A DNA stretch of 64,000 bases from Crocodylus rhombifer (taxonomy: Eukaryota; Chordata; Crocodylia; Crocodylidae): NCBI GenBank assembly GCA_038503035.1, contig JAVSML010001000.1, forward strand, positions 620,397 through 684,396, read 5' to 3'. The translations under genes and the position numbers were made by a program. The notes under the pieces were generated by a model. It was not told where the DNA came from. It ran no database searches and saw nothing but the letters and a program-made list of their open reading frames with translations. Below are positions 41,913-54,851 of the stretch, piece by piece; within the stretch, counting starts at the first letter, position 1, and each line of letters begins with the position of its first letter.

Positions 41913-44346
41913 CTGTAGAAAAGAAAGGAAAAGTATTGGCTACAAGAGAAATATTTCACAAGTTCCTTAGGCCATAACGTGAATCAATATAGATATTAAA
42001 TATGTTATTCATCTTTTAATTTACATGGGACTATAGTTCCATGTATATCAGTGCTAAATTAAACATGAATTAGAATGTGCCCACATTTTATAAAGAATTC
42101 ACTTAAGATTAATTGATAGACATTTGCACAATTAACACAAATAACCAAAACACTCATAGAAATGGGTATGGAAATAAGCCTTGGAATGCCCCTTGAAAGG
42201 CACAAATGTGAGGCTCTAATGGTCCACAAAAATATTTCAGAATGAAGTAACTGAGGAATGACCTTCACATCATGCCTCACCTGCCAAAAATTTTTTGTTT
42301 GGAAACTGTAAGCAAAAGTCCCTACTCATATCTAACTGCTACAGTAAGCCAATATGAAATATATCCCTAAGCAAATAGTAATGAACCAAATTACTGCATG
42401 CATAACATCCACTATTAATGCACAGATACTATGCAGGCTCATTCTCAGTTATACTATCCCAGTCAAAGAGATCTCTCACTTTGTGCTAACTGAGAATTCA
42501 AAACATTGAGCTCTATTTGCTAATCTCGTTAAAAATGTGTTATTTCAATATAAATACAATAGAATTATGATCAACAGAAAATTTAGACTTTCATTACTTT
42601 ATCTTACTTATACAGGAGCTTCAACATAGATGTTCTTCAAAATCATAACACACTGTGGCTTACATTTTATCTCTCTGATGAACTGCTATATGCACTTGTG
42701 AGTGCAGATTAAATACATCCATTTGTGCAGGGCTAACAAAAAAAATCACTGTGGCAAACTAAAGTGCCATCTTGAATCCTGTATCTTAAATTAATTTTGC
42801 TTACATTCATTCAAAGCATGAGTGCTGTGATCTTCAGATATATTGTTAAGATCTATTTCAAGGGTGTAAGAGGGTCCTAAGAGGCTGTGCACTGTCCTGA
42901 GGTGAAGATGAATTCCATTCATACTAAATCTCCACAAACTGGCAGGAGCGTGAAAAAAAATCTAAAAAATATTCTCACTTTTCATTCAGTTTACCACTCC
43001 TCTGCTGCCATCAAGAGTATTAAAAATGTGCATTTAATAGTGCACTACATTATATGCACATTACCTTTGAAAACTAACCTGTGCATCTAAATAGATGCTA
43101 AACTTATTGGGAAACCATCCACCACTTTGCAACAGTGTCCAACAATAATCAGCTATACTGAACATAAAATGAGACCTAAACTAGTTTTATCAAGCAGTAA
43201 GAATTATTAGCATTATTTTTTACTGTTGTCATCCACAGCACTCAAGCCCTACACAATGATAGGAAAAGTGTCAAAGAAGAAAATGGGTTCGCCTAAGTCC
43301 ACATCATCTGCTAAAGCCAGGACTTTATCCTACATTGTGGCATCTTTTCCAGTGGCTCTCCACATAAAAATTGTGCATTTGATCCTTGCTTCTATTTGTA
43401 ATGTTTTCTACTGTGAGTTAATGTCAATGGGGCTAACTCCCACTGCTTACATTGCATCTAACAAACATTCTATCTGGTAATTATTATTTGAAGTATTATG
43501 CCATATTGCCTTATTAAAATAAAGAGATGAATAAATAAATATATATATTTTTAAAGCAGCCACAAAACAAATTGAGTGAAAGTTGGGTAAAATATTCTTA
43601 AGGACACAAGAGCATGGGAAGCCTGTATGATAACAGGTTTCATTACTAACTTGAAACTCAGCCCAGATTCTTCAAAAGGTTTTTGAGGGTTCACAGTTGC
43701 TTCTTAAGTGAACCTGGGCCCAGTGCTGAGCGAGCCTAGCTTGACTTACAGTTTTTTATGAAAGCTTTACATGGCTTGAATGTAAAATCAGGTGAAAGCT
43801 GGCAACTTTGACTGAACTTCATTAACTTATTATTATTATTATTTTTCAGTCCTGGAACTCAAAATAACACTAGTTATGAATCATGTAAGTCAAGACTGAA
43901 GAAAATGGTTACAGAAACTCCTTGTGAAGCACGTCTCCAATAGCCAACTCTAGGTGAGTATTTTCATTAAGTATTACTATGTATAACCACTTAAAAGATA
44001 AACAATGTTGTTTCTGAGATATTTAACTTGGACTCCCATAAGCTCCAACAAAGCACAACATTAAAACAGGTTAATGTTGCAGAAGCTTTGAACAATGGTT
44101 ATTAAATGTTTGCACTTTGTCTGAAAAAAAATCATAACATTATTCTGTTATTATTTCCAAAATTATTAGTCTGGCAAGATCATTCAGGCTGGCAGCAAAG
44201 GGTTTTTGACCCTTTTCTAACTCACAGTGGTTTATAACTCAATTATTTACCATACTATATATAGTGCAACCATGGCTTTCTGTAAGCAGCATAGTTTGGA
44301 TCAGTAACAAACAAAACACCCATTTGCCATTTTGGTGGCAAATGTC

Positions 44347-44969
44347 AGACTAGGTTCACCATTTTTAAACCAGTTTACAGGCACTTACATAAATTACATT
44401 TTTCATGTAATAGAGCCCCTGAAAGTGCTCTACAGAGCTGATACAACACACAGGGAGGGGGAAGAGGAGGGACCTTTAGTGCTATCAAGAGGCCTAGGTG
44501 TGGGGTGGGGTAAGGGAGCCTCACCTTGCCTCATATAGCTGGCCTGCCTTCTCCCATGACCCAGCCAGGCTAGCTGGGAGTGAGGGCAAGAGGGGAGAAG
44601 AAGAGGCTTTAGCCAGGTGAAGCCCAGCTGGCAGCTGCCTGCTACTTCATCACTCCCTACACCCAACCCCTCCTAACAGCTCAGGAGCTGGTGGGGTTGT
44701 GTCTGCAGGGCTGGGGACAGGGGGTTCAGAGGCTGCTGGAACACCTCCACCTGCTGTCCATGGCTAGTGCCTCCAACCCAACAGGCACGTATCTGCTAGG
44801 GAGGGAGGAGGGCAGAGGCTCTAACTCATGATACTGTGTGTAAAGTGCTATGAGTTAGAGCAGGGCTCCTAAATATTTTGGCATTCTGTGTGTGCCAAAC
44901 CTCTGTCCTGTTACAGATATAGACCACTTTCTGATCACTTACACTGGTAAAAGTGCAATGTCTATACAT
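44347..44969 (-). mobile_element. non-autonomous TIR element, copy C (diverged)
   Basis: The high-coordinate end (44890-44969) aligns base by base with the end of copy B: CTCTGTCCTGTTACAG, GATCACTTACACTGG, GTGCAATGTCTATACATG against the 54785-54851 sequence. The low-coordinate end has TTTAAACCAGTTTACAGG, which may be the matching inverted end. The middle (44440-44840) is GC-rich and purine-rich, like the other copies, but I could not align it. The family link is firm only for the last 80 bp. Confidence 0.5.
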
Positions 44970-45782
44970 GGCCTTGTTTTAAAATTGTTGAATAACAAGC
45001 ATTTTTATGCAGCAAAATAAAGAAAGATAACACATCAATGAAAGAAAGATAATGCTAAAATCCAGACTCTTTCATATGCACTTTATTTTACCCATTATAC
45101 ATATGCAATTTTCATGAATTGTGGACATTATTCATATATGAAGAAATCTGAACACTCAGAGCACCAACCTTGATTTGACTGGATTTTTAGTAGTATGTAT
45201 TACACATGAATACCAAAAAAGAAGCAATGACTTTTTGTTGTTAATGTCATAATCATCCATGACAGATTAAATGAAAGAATCAAGTTCATTAATTTGAGTT
45301 TTAAAAAGTGTTTAGCACTTGGAAATGTGGCCAGCTTTCTAACCGATATGAGTGCCAGCCTAGTCAAATAAAATAATTATTGTAAGATCAAAATTATTGT
45401 AATTATTGTAAGAGCAAAATTAAATCTATGCACGTTCTCTTGCACAGCAGTATTACAGAAAATATGGACTGAGGTAACAGTTATTGAGGTAAGGACTTTA
45501 TACAGCCTCATATGAAAGATTGTCAAGTACAGCTCAAACTCAGCTGAGAAGGAGGCTGGGAAAAGGGAACATTGGCAGCAATACCTTACATTAGCTCCTG
45601 ATCCAGAATGAATCATTATTAGTTGGTTCAAGTAGTAAGAAGTTCTTATATATACTGGATCAAACTGCTAGAGGAAGACATGCTCACATGTTTTAAATAT
45701 TACATACAAGCAATTTAAAATTTCCATTTTGGTGCAATGCTTTCAAAAATTTTTTAAAGTTTACTTAAATTCTTAGTGTAGA

Positions 45783-45806
45783 AATAAAATAAAATAAAAT
45801 AAAATA
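45783..45806. repeat. AAAAT pentamer microsatellite
   Basis: About five tandem AAAAT units on the plus strand, the complementary type to the TTTTA run near position 575. Simple slippage repeat. Confidence 0.85.
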
Positions 45807-46538
45807 TTTGTAATCAGACTTTAAAAACAACTGCAAAAGAAACCCCTCCAAGTCTCTTCAAATATAGCAATTCTAACAACAATAAATTAAATTTTTAAAA
45901 AATCTCATGGCACAATTCGTTTAACTGGCACAATTTGATAACTAGCACATGGTACATTTAATTAAACTAGGGAAGAGCTACACTTCAGTGACTTTTCCAT
46001 AACAAAGGTAATAATAACCAGGAGAAGTAATTAGCCATGGTACTCTAAAGGCAGACAGAAGGCAGGGTAGAGTTGCACCTTATAAACTAAGTAAAGTCAG
46101 TACAATACCTATCCCTTAACAACCTCTACTAGATGAGACTCAAATCCTAAATGCAACTTAAAACTGTCCTTTTGTGGAGCTATTAAGGACAGGAATAATT
46201 GTGCTTTCTTCCTTTAAGTGGGGAACAACTCACACGAATCCAGAGTCTATAAAACTCTGGCAATAGGTCAAAAGAGTAGATTAACAATGGTACAAAGGGA
46301 GCCAGAGGTAGATGAATTCCTAGCTCCCCTTCAGGTCTTTCTTCCCTAAAGAATCTTTAGGGATTGAGAATAGTACAGTAAGCATTAGAAAACTTCATTA
46401 AAAGGAATTAAAAAGATAGCGTGAATTGATGCAATTGTCGCATATGGTTTTTGCAAATTCAGAAGCCTTCATCTGACCAGGATGAGGTCTTTCTGTAAGT
46501 TCAAATGGCAAAAAATTAACACAGCGCTTTTAAAAAAT

Positions 46539-46564
46539 TTTTTTTTGGGGGGGGGGGGGGGGGG
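46539..46564 (+). repeat. T-run followed by 18 consecutive G
   Basis: A poly-T stretch runs straight into eighteen G (46547-46564). A homopolymer switch of this size is prone to sequencing and assembly error, so its exact length should not be trusted. G-quadruplex formation is possible on the plus strand. Confidence 0.85.
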
Positions 46565-47738
46565 AGACAGTGCTGGTGACCTTTTACCATACTAAAAAAA
46601 TATTCTGTATTGGATTTTGCAGAATCATTTTCTTTCTTTTCCAGCTTGGAATTGTTTTACTGATCCCCAAAGCTAAACTACTGAAGAGTCTCCAAAAGTA
46701 CAGTTGCACTCCTATAAAAGGATGCATCATTCCAGTAAATGACTGCCTCTATAAATATTGCCTCTTATACATCAGAAGAGAACCTAGATTTATGTGGCTG
46801 CTTTCATACTCTCAGTATCTCAAAGGATTTTATAGTCTTTCAATAGCTCACAGAGCATTGAAAGAAAAAATATCTTTTAAAAGTTTTTCATTGAAAGAAA
46901 TAAAATGAATAATCCTTCCAAAACTGTTATGAGATTAAAAACAGTAGATTCTCACAGGATGAACTGCCTAGACCTGGTATACACTATACCTTGAATTTAT
47001 CATTTATTCCCCTTCTGTATATTTCTATCAATGCAATCTCTATGACGCCTCATGGCAGGGTATTTCATTGTTTAACTTCTCTTATCATCCAGATACTTTT
47101 TTTCTTTTATGTCCACATATTGTTGTCTTCCAAGCAAGGCATCACAAATGATCAACCCAGTGGAATTCATTTAAATTTGCATCAACTCCATCTTGCCAAC
47201 AGGTATTCACCCAAGAAAATTACATTCCATGTCTTTATCTTAATGCTTTGCACTTCAAGTACCTTAAAGCCAAAATCCTGCAAAGAATTGCGTGTTCAAC
47301 TAAGAGCACCTAAATAATCATACTGAAGTTACATGTTAAGAAAAGAAATGCAAAACGCTAGAACTCTTGGTTCAGATATCAGACCCTTTATTAGAAATTA
47401 AACTAGGAAATTATTTAAAAATATATTTTTCTGCAAACTTTTGGGTGCATACACCCTTCCTCTGGTTCAGGGAAAATGAAAGATGGTAAAAAGTCCCCAT
47501 AGGTAGAAAATAAACTTCATTCTTGCACAGAAGCAGCTGAAGGTGGAAGTCTGTTCCTTTGGGTCCATGAGAGTGTCTTTGTGAGTTGCTCTTTGATGTG
47601 CAGATAAGGCACGATTCCTTCTCTGGTGGTGCCAGATGGTAGACAGGCAGGGAGGTGTAGAAATCTTTCTTGTTCACCAATGAAGTTTTAAATCCTAAAT
47701 AGGTTACAATTCAGCATCTTCCATGTTTCAGGGATGTA

Positions 47739-47985
47739 CAGTATAAACCTCATAAATCCAGACATTAAAAAAATCCAGAATTCTTGAAAATCTGTTACCT
47801 TTTAAAACTACACTATATTGGGGAGTAGCAGCAGCTGTCCTAGAGCAGCAGAGAGGGAAGCTTATACCTGGTGGCTGCTGCTGCCACCCACCACCCNNNN
47901 NNNNNNGTGCTCCTATGGGATGCTTCACCTGCCTCAGCATTACAGCGTTAATAAGCTGCACCTGGTACCTTGAGGTATGTAGAAA
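47739..47985. mobile_element. possible pogo/Tigger-like relic interrupted by an assembly gap
   Basis: A TA dinucleotide (47737-47738) is followed by CAGTATAAACCTCATAAATC, the style of a pogo/Tigger terminus (CAGTA...CCTC...TAAATCC). Near 47980 the sequence CTTGAGGTATGTAG could be the decayed inverted end. The interior is a CAG/CTG-rich block cut by ten N. The call is tentative: only one end is convincing. Confidence 0.35.
47897..47906. other. assembly gap (10 N)
   Basis: Ten ambiguous bases sit inside a GC-rich CTGCTGCC / CCACCACCC stretch. The true length may differ from ten. Confidence 1.
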
Positions 47986-47999
47986 AAACATTTAAAGCT

Positions 48000-48160
48000 G
48001 CATTACGACCAAATCACTGATTCTTTGAATCAGCATCAAATCTTCAGATCCAGATTTTGCTGAATCGAATCGGGGACAGTGATCCAAATCAACTGACCGA
48101 ATCACTGTCCCTGATTTGGACAGAATCTGAATCAAATAGGGTCCATTTTGCACACCCCTA
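48000..48160. mobile_element. palindromic GATTCG-type repeat, copy 1 (truncated)
   Basis: The core is a stem of GGGACAGTGAT (48073-48083) and ATCACTGTCCC (48101-48111), surrounded by AATCTGAATC/GATTC-rich sequence. It ends TTTTGCACACCCCTA at 48160, whose inverse, TAGGGGTGTGCAAAA, resembles a hAT-type terminus. The same core and flanks recur at 51165-51203. The left terminus was not found. Confidence 0.6.
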
Positions 48161-50364
48161 CCTTTTCCTATCGACATTTCAATCCACCAAATAGTCTCCT
48201 ACATTGTTCTTCATCAAATAAGTCTTTGTATTTAATTTAATATGCCACTTTTTTAAATGCATGCAGAGCGATACTGGATTTTTTGTTTGTTTTTTGTTTT
48301 TTTACTAGAACCCTTTAGTTCTAGGCATTCTCCATACCTTTCCTTATATTTTTGGAGATATTTAATATTATTCATTTCATTTTATGTATGTGCAAATAAG
48401 AGCTCTTGGCTATACCAATAGTAATATTTGCTGTTCCCATCTCTAGAAAATTTGCCAAACCTTTCAGGAGTAAAATTTTGTTCCCTTCTTTTTCTGTCCA
48501 TTCCCCTAAATTAGGAGGAGTTTGCAAAATGGTTACTGAAATATTATCCACAGTAATTGTATTTAGGCATTTGGATAACACTCCATACCATATTTTCCAA
48601 ACTCCTAGCAATATTAAGGTAACAAGATCAAAATGGAATACACTGACAAGATAAAAGGAAAGCTCTTGAAAGAGCTCTTTCCTTTCCCTTCCCATTCATT
48701 CATTTTTCCTTTCCTGGCAGCACAAGTTCAGCTGAAGAACTTAGATTTTGTTGTTGTTGTTGCTTGCTCTTCCTTTCTCTTTTTTTTTCCTTTTTATTAT
48801 AACCTCAATCTGATCAGGAACAGAAGTGGTCCTGGGCAACAATTAGGCAGTGATTATAGATGGAAAACAACAGAAGGAAGTGGGTTTTGTGGAAGAATTT
48901 AAAAGCAGTTAGTTGATCATTAATCTTCAGTTCATGACAGAGGCCAATATTTGGTGGCTTTGTGAAAAATATGAAGCCCTTATTGAAATTTGAAATCATC
49001 AACCCCAGCTATTCAGAAAGTTTTTGGATGAAAGAAAAATCTATTCAACATCATAGAAACCTGGGATAATCTCACATGAACATCCATTGTACAAGACTGA
49101 CTTACTATCTGGTTCAGATTCAGAAATGACTTTGGCTTCACGGCATTAAAAAAAGGTCTCTTGTAACAGCATTCAAACATCCATCTGAAACTCTTTGTTC
49201 CACCACAACTTTGTGTTGTTGGACAGCATTACAATCTTGACCCAGTGATTACTGGCTGTAGTCACTGTCTGGCCCCAAACCCTTTTGCAATTTAAGCTAT
49301 TTCTGCTGAACCAGTTCCAAAGGACTATGAGTAAGCAGAGGCACGAAACTGCCATCACTTCTGATCTCCTGCTCTCTCTTAAGGGAATATCACATCTTCT
49401 CAGGTAATTGAATACAGGAATGCACACAAGCAATCTCAGATGGAAGACAACAAAAACCCTTTCATCTACTTGCTTATGCTCTAAATCTTTTTGCCTTTTC
49501 CCAGTTTTATTTAAAATGTTAACTGCTATTTGTTTATAATTAGTTTTTTGCTCACTTTCAAGTTTAGCCAGCTTTTTGTTTTTAGACAGATACAGGGCCT
49601 TTACAATGAATCGTTACAATTATATATCTATTTTGAGAACTTCTATTTACATTGACGTGAGATCCAAGTACATTTGGAGGGTTTATAATTATTTCCTACT
49701 ACATTCATGGTAGCAGTGTTCTTCTAGAGAAGGACACGCTTATTGTGATTTCCGTATCACTCCAGATTTCTTATTACACATTCACAGGAAGTTTTTGGAT
49801 GAAAGAACAAAAACAGGCATTTTTTGTCCATGAAATTCCAACCTTTTATATACTAGATTCTTAGTCTCCAAATACTAAAAGGTAACATCCATTAGCAGTT
49901 TTAATATGTAGCCTAATTTACAATTGTGTTATTTCAATTTGATACCAGTGCAATTTCACTCATATGAAAAGCTTATATACATCTGTCTTCATTTCATACA
50001 CCTGCATTATTCTGGAACACAACTAATAAAAGAAGGAACTAGATATTTATTTGATCTGACTTTCAGTTTATAAGTAAAATAAATGCAAGTATTGCTTAAG
50101 CCATCACCATAGCTGCACAGTAACTATTTTTACCTTAGATTGTCAAAACAACTGACCAACAATAGTCCTAACCACGACCAGCATTTTCCTTAAAGAACTA
50201 AATGGTTTATATATTTTAATTGGAAAAGGTTTTCCTGCAATCCAACTCATGTAATAACCTGGTAAACATAGATTTTTCATCACGTTCTGAAACACTGTCA
50301 GCCTGAGGGAAAAAAAAGTCCAGAACTGGCCTTCTAACAAAAAATATGATGTCATCATCCCCAC

Positions 50365-51259
50365 CATGGCTGTGCAAAGCTTTTGGTGGTGATTCGATTC
50401 GGGGGAGTTTCAGCCTGATTTGGTGGCCAAATCTCTGAATTCAAATCAAATGAGGGGACCAATTAAAAGGTTTGAATCAATTTGAAGCTCTCTGAATTGA
50501 TTCAGAAAAGATTCAGAGTATTTTGTTGATTTGGATAGTCCCCATTGGCTGCAGCAGGGAGCTGGAGTCGGAGTCCATACTGGTAAGTTGGAGGCAGGGA
50601 AGGGGGGGGGGCCTGAGGGAAGAGGCAACCATGGGGGAGGACCTCTGCAAGGCCCCACCCCAACCTGCTTCCCCAGCCCCCTCCATGGCTGCCCCATACA
50701 CCCCAACCCCTGGTGCTTTAAAAAAAGCCCCCAGTTACTGAACATGGGGTGATCCCTGCTTCGCCCCCCGGTGCCCAAGAAAAAACCCCAGAACTCACCA
50801 CTCCTGCAGTGGCCTTGGGGCTTCGAGCCCCCCCCATGTGGTGAGGGACAGTGGGGATCACCTCCCACCAGAAGGAATGGTGAGTGTGGGGGTTTTCTCA
50901 GGGGGGGGTTTCCTGCAGCAGATGGGGCACCCATGGGGGGGCTGGGACAGTAGGGGAGAGCTGGGGGGCTCATGGCAGAGCCCCCCATGCAGCATGGGGT
51001 AGTGGGGATCACCCGCCCACCTGGCAGCACCTGGTGAGTTGGGGCTCCCCCACCCCCCAAAGTGGGAGCTGGGGTATGCAGGGCAGCCGTTCCTGGGCTG
51101 GGAGAGCAGGCGGGGGATGGGCCTGGGTGATTCAGTGATTTGGCAGCAGCTGAATCTGCAATTCAGGACAGTGATTTGAATCACCAAATCAAATCACTGT
51201 CCTTTGGAATCGGCCAAATCCGAATCTGAAGCAAATACTAGCTGCTTCATACAGGTCTG
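50365..51259. mobile_element. palindromic GATTCG-type repeat, copy 2 with GC-rich interior
   Basis: It starts CATGGCTGTGCAAAGC and ends, inverted, CAGACCTGTATGAAGC, a weak terminal inverted repeat. The outer parts are rich in GATTCG/GAATC words. Near the right end is a perfect 13-bp stem, AGGACAGTGATTT (51165-51177) with AAATCACTGTCCT (51191-51203), shared in sequence with the core near 48.08 kb. The middle (about 50540-51120) is very GC-rich and gives long spurious open frames on both strands that are low in complexity and rich in Pro and Gly. No clean target-site duplication was found. Confidence 0.6.
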
Positions 51260-51824
51260 ATATTCAGGTATTACTAGCTGGAGTGATGAAAGCTAGGCAA
51301 TAAATTCAAATTATGTGATATATTGTGTTTAATTTTCAGTTTTGCCCATCCTATTTTCACTCTTCCCACTACCTCATTTTCACTGTCGCTAGTTCCAAAG
51401 TCCTTATCCTCAGAGCAACTTCAGAAATAATAAGGGTCTGGTCCAGCTCAGGGTTTGTTCTTTTAAACAATACAGACTGCAATTAATGACTGCAGGACAA
51501 AGCATGAATTACTAAGAATCAGAAAAGTATCATATGAGGTTTATCTAACTGAACTTATCCAAGAACTGTATGACAACACTAACAATAAATAAAAGGAACA
51601 CTGGTATTACTCGTCTCTGCAGTCCATGCATGGTATTTATAGAAATAGGCTTTTGCCGATGAAAGTTCATGACTTTCTGAATGATTTAAGTCTCTAAGAG
51701 TACATGCAAACCTTTGTGTACCTAATCAGCAATCATGTGGCTTACTTTAAACTGCATGATCACAGATGTGGTCCTGCTTGTGCAGATGTTGTTGGTGTTG
51801 GGAGCTGGACTAGGAACCCAATTA

Positions 51825-52335
51825 AGGGCCTTGTTACACCTTGCACAAATGTTGATCAATGTTTGTGCTAGCTCGAGTTTGGAGCAGTCGCACTGCAGGC
51901 CAGAAGGAGCATGGAGGACTGAAAGGTAAGAAACCCGCCCCCCCAGTCCATTCTGAGCTTCTATCCTGCTTCTCCTCCTCCCTGGTCCTAAGGCAGTACT
52001 CACTTGTGGTTGCCCGTGCTGTCTATCCCAGAGAGCAGGCAGGGAAGGGTTAACCTACCACCAGGCTGCTGTTCTGCTAGTGCAATAGTGGCAGCCAGTC
52101 AGGCACTTTTTCCTTGGGTCAGATAGTATAGGCAGGCACTTTTTCCTTGGGTCAGATAGTATAGGCAGCCACAAGTAAGTAGAGGATTGGGGCACGAAGG
52201 AGATTGGGCCCAATCCAGGCCAGCAGGGGAGTAAAATGGGCTTTCCGTTTTTTGCTGGATCTAACTTCCCTGAACATCTGCACAGATTGTCACTTCAATC
52301 AACATAACCTTAGGCTGATCTAAGTGTACCATTTG
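51825..52335. mobile_element. possible non-autonomous DNA element, unnamed
   Basis: The segment runs from GGGCCTTGTTACACCTTGCA to about AGGCTGATCTAAGTGTACC. TGTTGATCAATGTTTGTGC near the left is loosely inverted on the right (GCACAGATTGTCACTTCAAT...). The interior is GC-rich and includes a 33-bp tandem duplication. Termini and class are uncertain. Confidence 0.35.
52100..52165. repeat. 33-bp perfect tandem duplication
   Basis: Two identical 33-bp units (52100-52132 and 52133-52165), each starting CAGGCACTTTTTCCTTGGGT and ending ATAGTATAGG. Perfect identity inside an otherwise old repeat suggests a recent duplication or an assembly artefact. Confidence 0.9.
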
Positions 52336-54057
52336 TATGTATCATAAGGTGACACCCTTCCCAGACTTCTGCCTGATTTCAGACTAACACAGTAAGCTCT
52401 CTGGCTTTACTGGAGAAGGTATATAAACATAAAGAGTGATATTCTAAAAAAAATTTCTAAAAGAGAATTTCAGCCAACTACAGCAAAAACTGAATACACA
52501 ATGGTTTTAGGTAACATTTAACACTACTTTTGGATTACCTATATAATTTTCTTGTCATTTTGTCACTCACTTGTATTGCTCTTTTCCAAACCCAGGCCAA
52601 TAAAACCTCAGTAAACCAAAACCACGCTGTATGCAAATATTACATTTGTGCCACTAAGGATGCTTAAAAGAGGTCTGATACCCTCCCTGTGGAAAACTGA
52701 AGCTACCATTGCAAAGCATTGGCTTTTCATGCATTCTGAGGCAAGACAAATTCATTTTAAGCAGTCTTTGTGGCATACACAGAATGTAATGTGCAATAAG
52801 ATTACTATGTAGTAATGCAAACCAACTGAGGTGTAGACATATGATGTAAAGACAAGTTTATACAATACAGATGTAAACTATTTATTAGTATTACCACATC
52901 TAAGTGTCTGAGATTTAAAAAAAAATGACTTTCAGCATTTAAAATAGAACCTTTAAAAGCTCTTTCAGTAATTGCAGTGGAAAGAGTACTAATAGGAAAA
53001 TGTTAAACAATTGACATGTTTATTTCTGTTTTAAACACTCTTTCTTACTCTACTCACTCTACATTACTCCTCCATATTCCTCCAACAATCTTTTTAAAAA
53101 ATGAGAAGCTGGAGTTTATGCTTTATTTATGTATTTATTTAGTATTTATGTAAAACAGACATGGTCACTAATATTGCTTATAACACTGCCCATTTTACCT
53201 TGTTAATTTTTCCACTTTGGGGGGTGCCCAGAAACATGCCTTAGCATTTATTGCTGCAAATAAGTATAGCAGTATAACTTTTTGTCAACAGTTGATGCAG
53301 CCTACATATCTGTTCTGTCCCTTGTGTGATGAGGACAGAATTTGCAAAGGGGGCAGGGAGTTTTTAGGTTTTAGGGGGGAAAATGTCTCCTGCATACATA
53401 ATGAGAAGTATGCCAGAACTCTAAGGAAAGTGCATAGGATAGAGCTTGGTGTTGGACAAATTAACAGAAGGAATGGAAGGAATACAGTGGATTCATTTAA
53501 AGGTATGTCTAAGGTATGAATTAGATCCTATGGCCCACACCACAATGGGAGAGTTTGTCTTTCAGCGCCTAATTTTTAGAAAGCTTCATAGTTTATAGGC
53601 CATACTTGAGTTCCTTTTTGGAGAATTAAAATCTGTGGCCCGTAAATCAAAGTTAAATGGAAGACTGAGGACTGAAATAAAAAGGCAGAGAGAAGATTAA
53701 TGTTAAACATTTAAAATTAAAACTCTTAAATGTGTGCTGATGTGAACACACAACACGTTAACACTGGCATAAATTACACACCGATGTAAGTTATATCAGT
53801 ACTTGGAACAAAGTCGCTGCCTGCAGAAGGCATTATTCCTTTGCTTCACCACTATTTCAAGACAAATTTGTTGAGGGTAGTAAATGCCCAACCTATATAC
53901 TGTTGTAACTTATTACCAACGTACCGTTTCTCCTTTCGTTTGAGGAGAAAGTTTACCCCTATTAAAAAAGTGACTCACATAGGTCTGTATACTGTACAAG
54001 TGCTCCACATTTACATTATTATAAAACTGTTCACATGTCTGCATCACAGTTTACAAC

Positions 54058-54851
54058 CCTGTACCTGATTTGAGGGTTAGAAAAATACATTAAAAAACCC
54101 TGAGCCTGAAATGATTCAATCTTTGCAGGTTAATCTAATCTGACTAGCCTGAGCCACTTTATAACTGTACAAACTTCCCCTCTGGACTGAGAAAATGCAG
54201 GCATATGCCTGCAGAGGCTCAGGCTAGAAGCTGGGGGTGCTAGAGCAGCCCTCCCTTCCCTTCCACAATGTTAAGCTGAGGTGGGGCATGGCCCGGCCCC
54301 AGCAGGATGCACTGATTAGCCCAGGAGGGAACTGATAGCAGTGTTTATCGCCCCAAATTCAGTGTTTATCACCCCATTAAGAAAACAACAGAGGGACATT
54401 CCCAGCCACCTGTTGATTCAGCACCGACCATAGCCAGCACAGGGGGTTGCTAGCTGATACACAGACACCTCCTCAGCAAGGCAGAGAGGAGGGGGGAATT
54501 CTTGCTTAGCTGGGAGTGGTGAAGGGGAGAGCAGTAGCAGCCTGCAAGTCTCTGGAGCTGCAGCCAGGGAACAGAAGGCCAGCCCTGCTGTGGAGCAGAG
54601 AGCCCCACCTAGCCCAGAGAGCATGCTGCTGGAGTCTAATTTATCTTAAACGAGCAAGGGGTCTGGGACAGCCACTGCATAAGCCAGTTTGAGCCAAATC
54701 AGTTAAGTCTGATACTACATTCAACCAGGTTTGGCTGAAACCGGTTTGAGATATTTTCAAACTGCTTTATGTGCATTGAACATCTGTTCTATTACAGGTT
54801 TAAACCAGTTTTTGATCACTTAAACTGGTTTATGTGTAATGTCTGTCCCTA
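54058..54851 (-). mobile_element. non-autonomous TIR element, copy B
   Basis: On the minus strand it starts TAGGGACAGACATTACAC at 54851 and follows copy A (35506-36001) block by block: CTGTAATAGAACAGATGTTC, CAGACTTAACTGATTTGG, CTGTCCCAGACCCC, then a GC-rich middle with CTCTAGCACCCCCAGCTTCT and AAAGATTGAATCATTTCAG. It is longer than copy A because of extra GC-rich interior. A direct repeat of about 13 bp (CAGTGTTTATC.CCCC) lies at 54340-54375. The low-coordinate terminus is decayed. Short open frames inside are not genes. Confidence 0.65.

Noticed and set aside
46570..47317. Two plus-strand open frames of 112 and 108 codons
   Set aside because: The products are hydrophobic and Lys/Ile-rich with no family resemblance. 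They lie in AT-rich intron and start next to a homopolymer. No splice or promoter context supports them.
50446..51060. Longest open frame in the window (204 codons, minus strand)
   Set aside because: It lies in the GC-rich interior of a palindromic repeat. The product is low-complexity Pro/Gly/Cys, and open frames occur on both strands there, as expected from composition alone.
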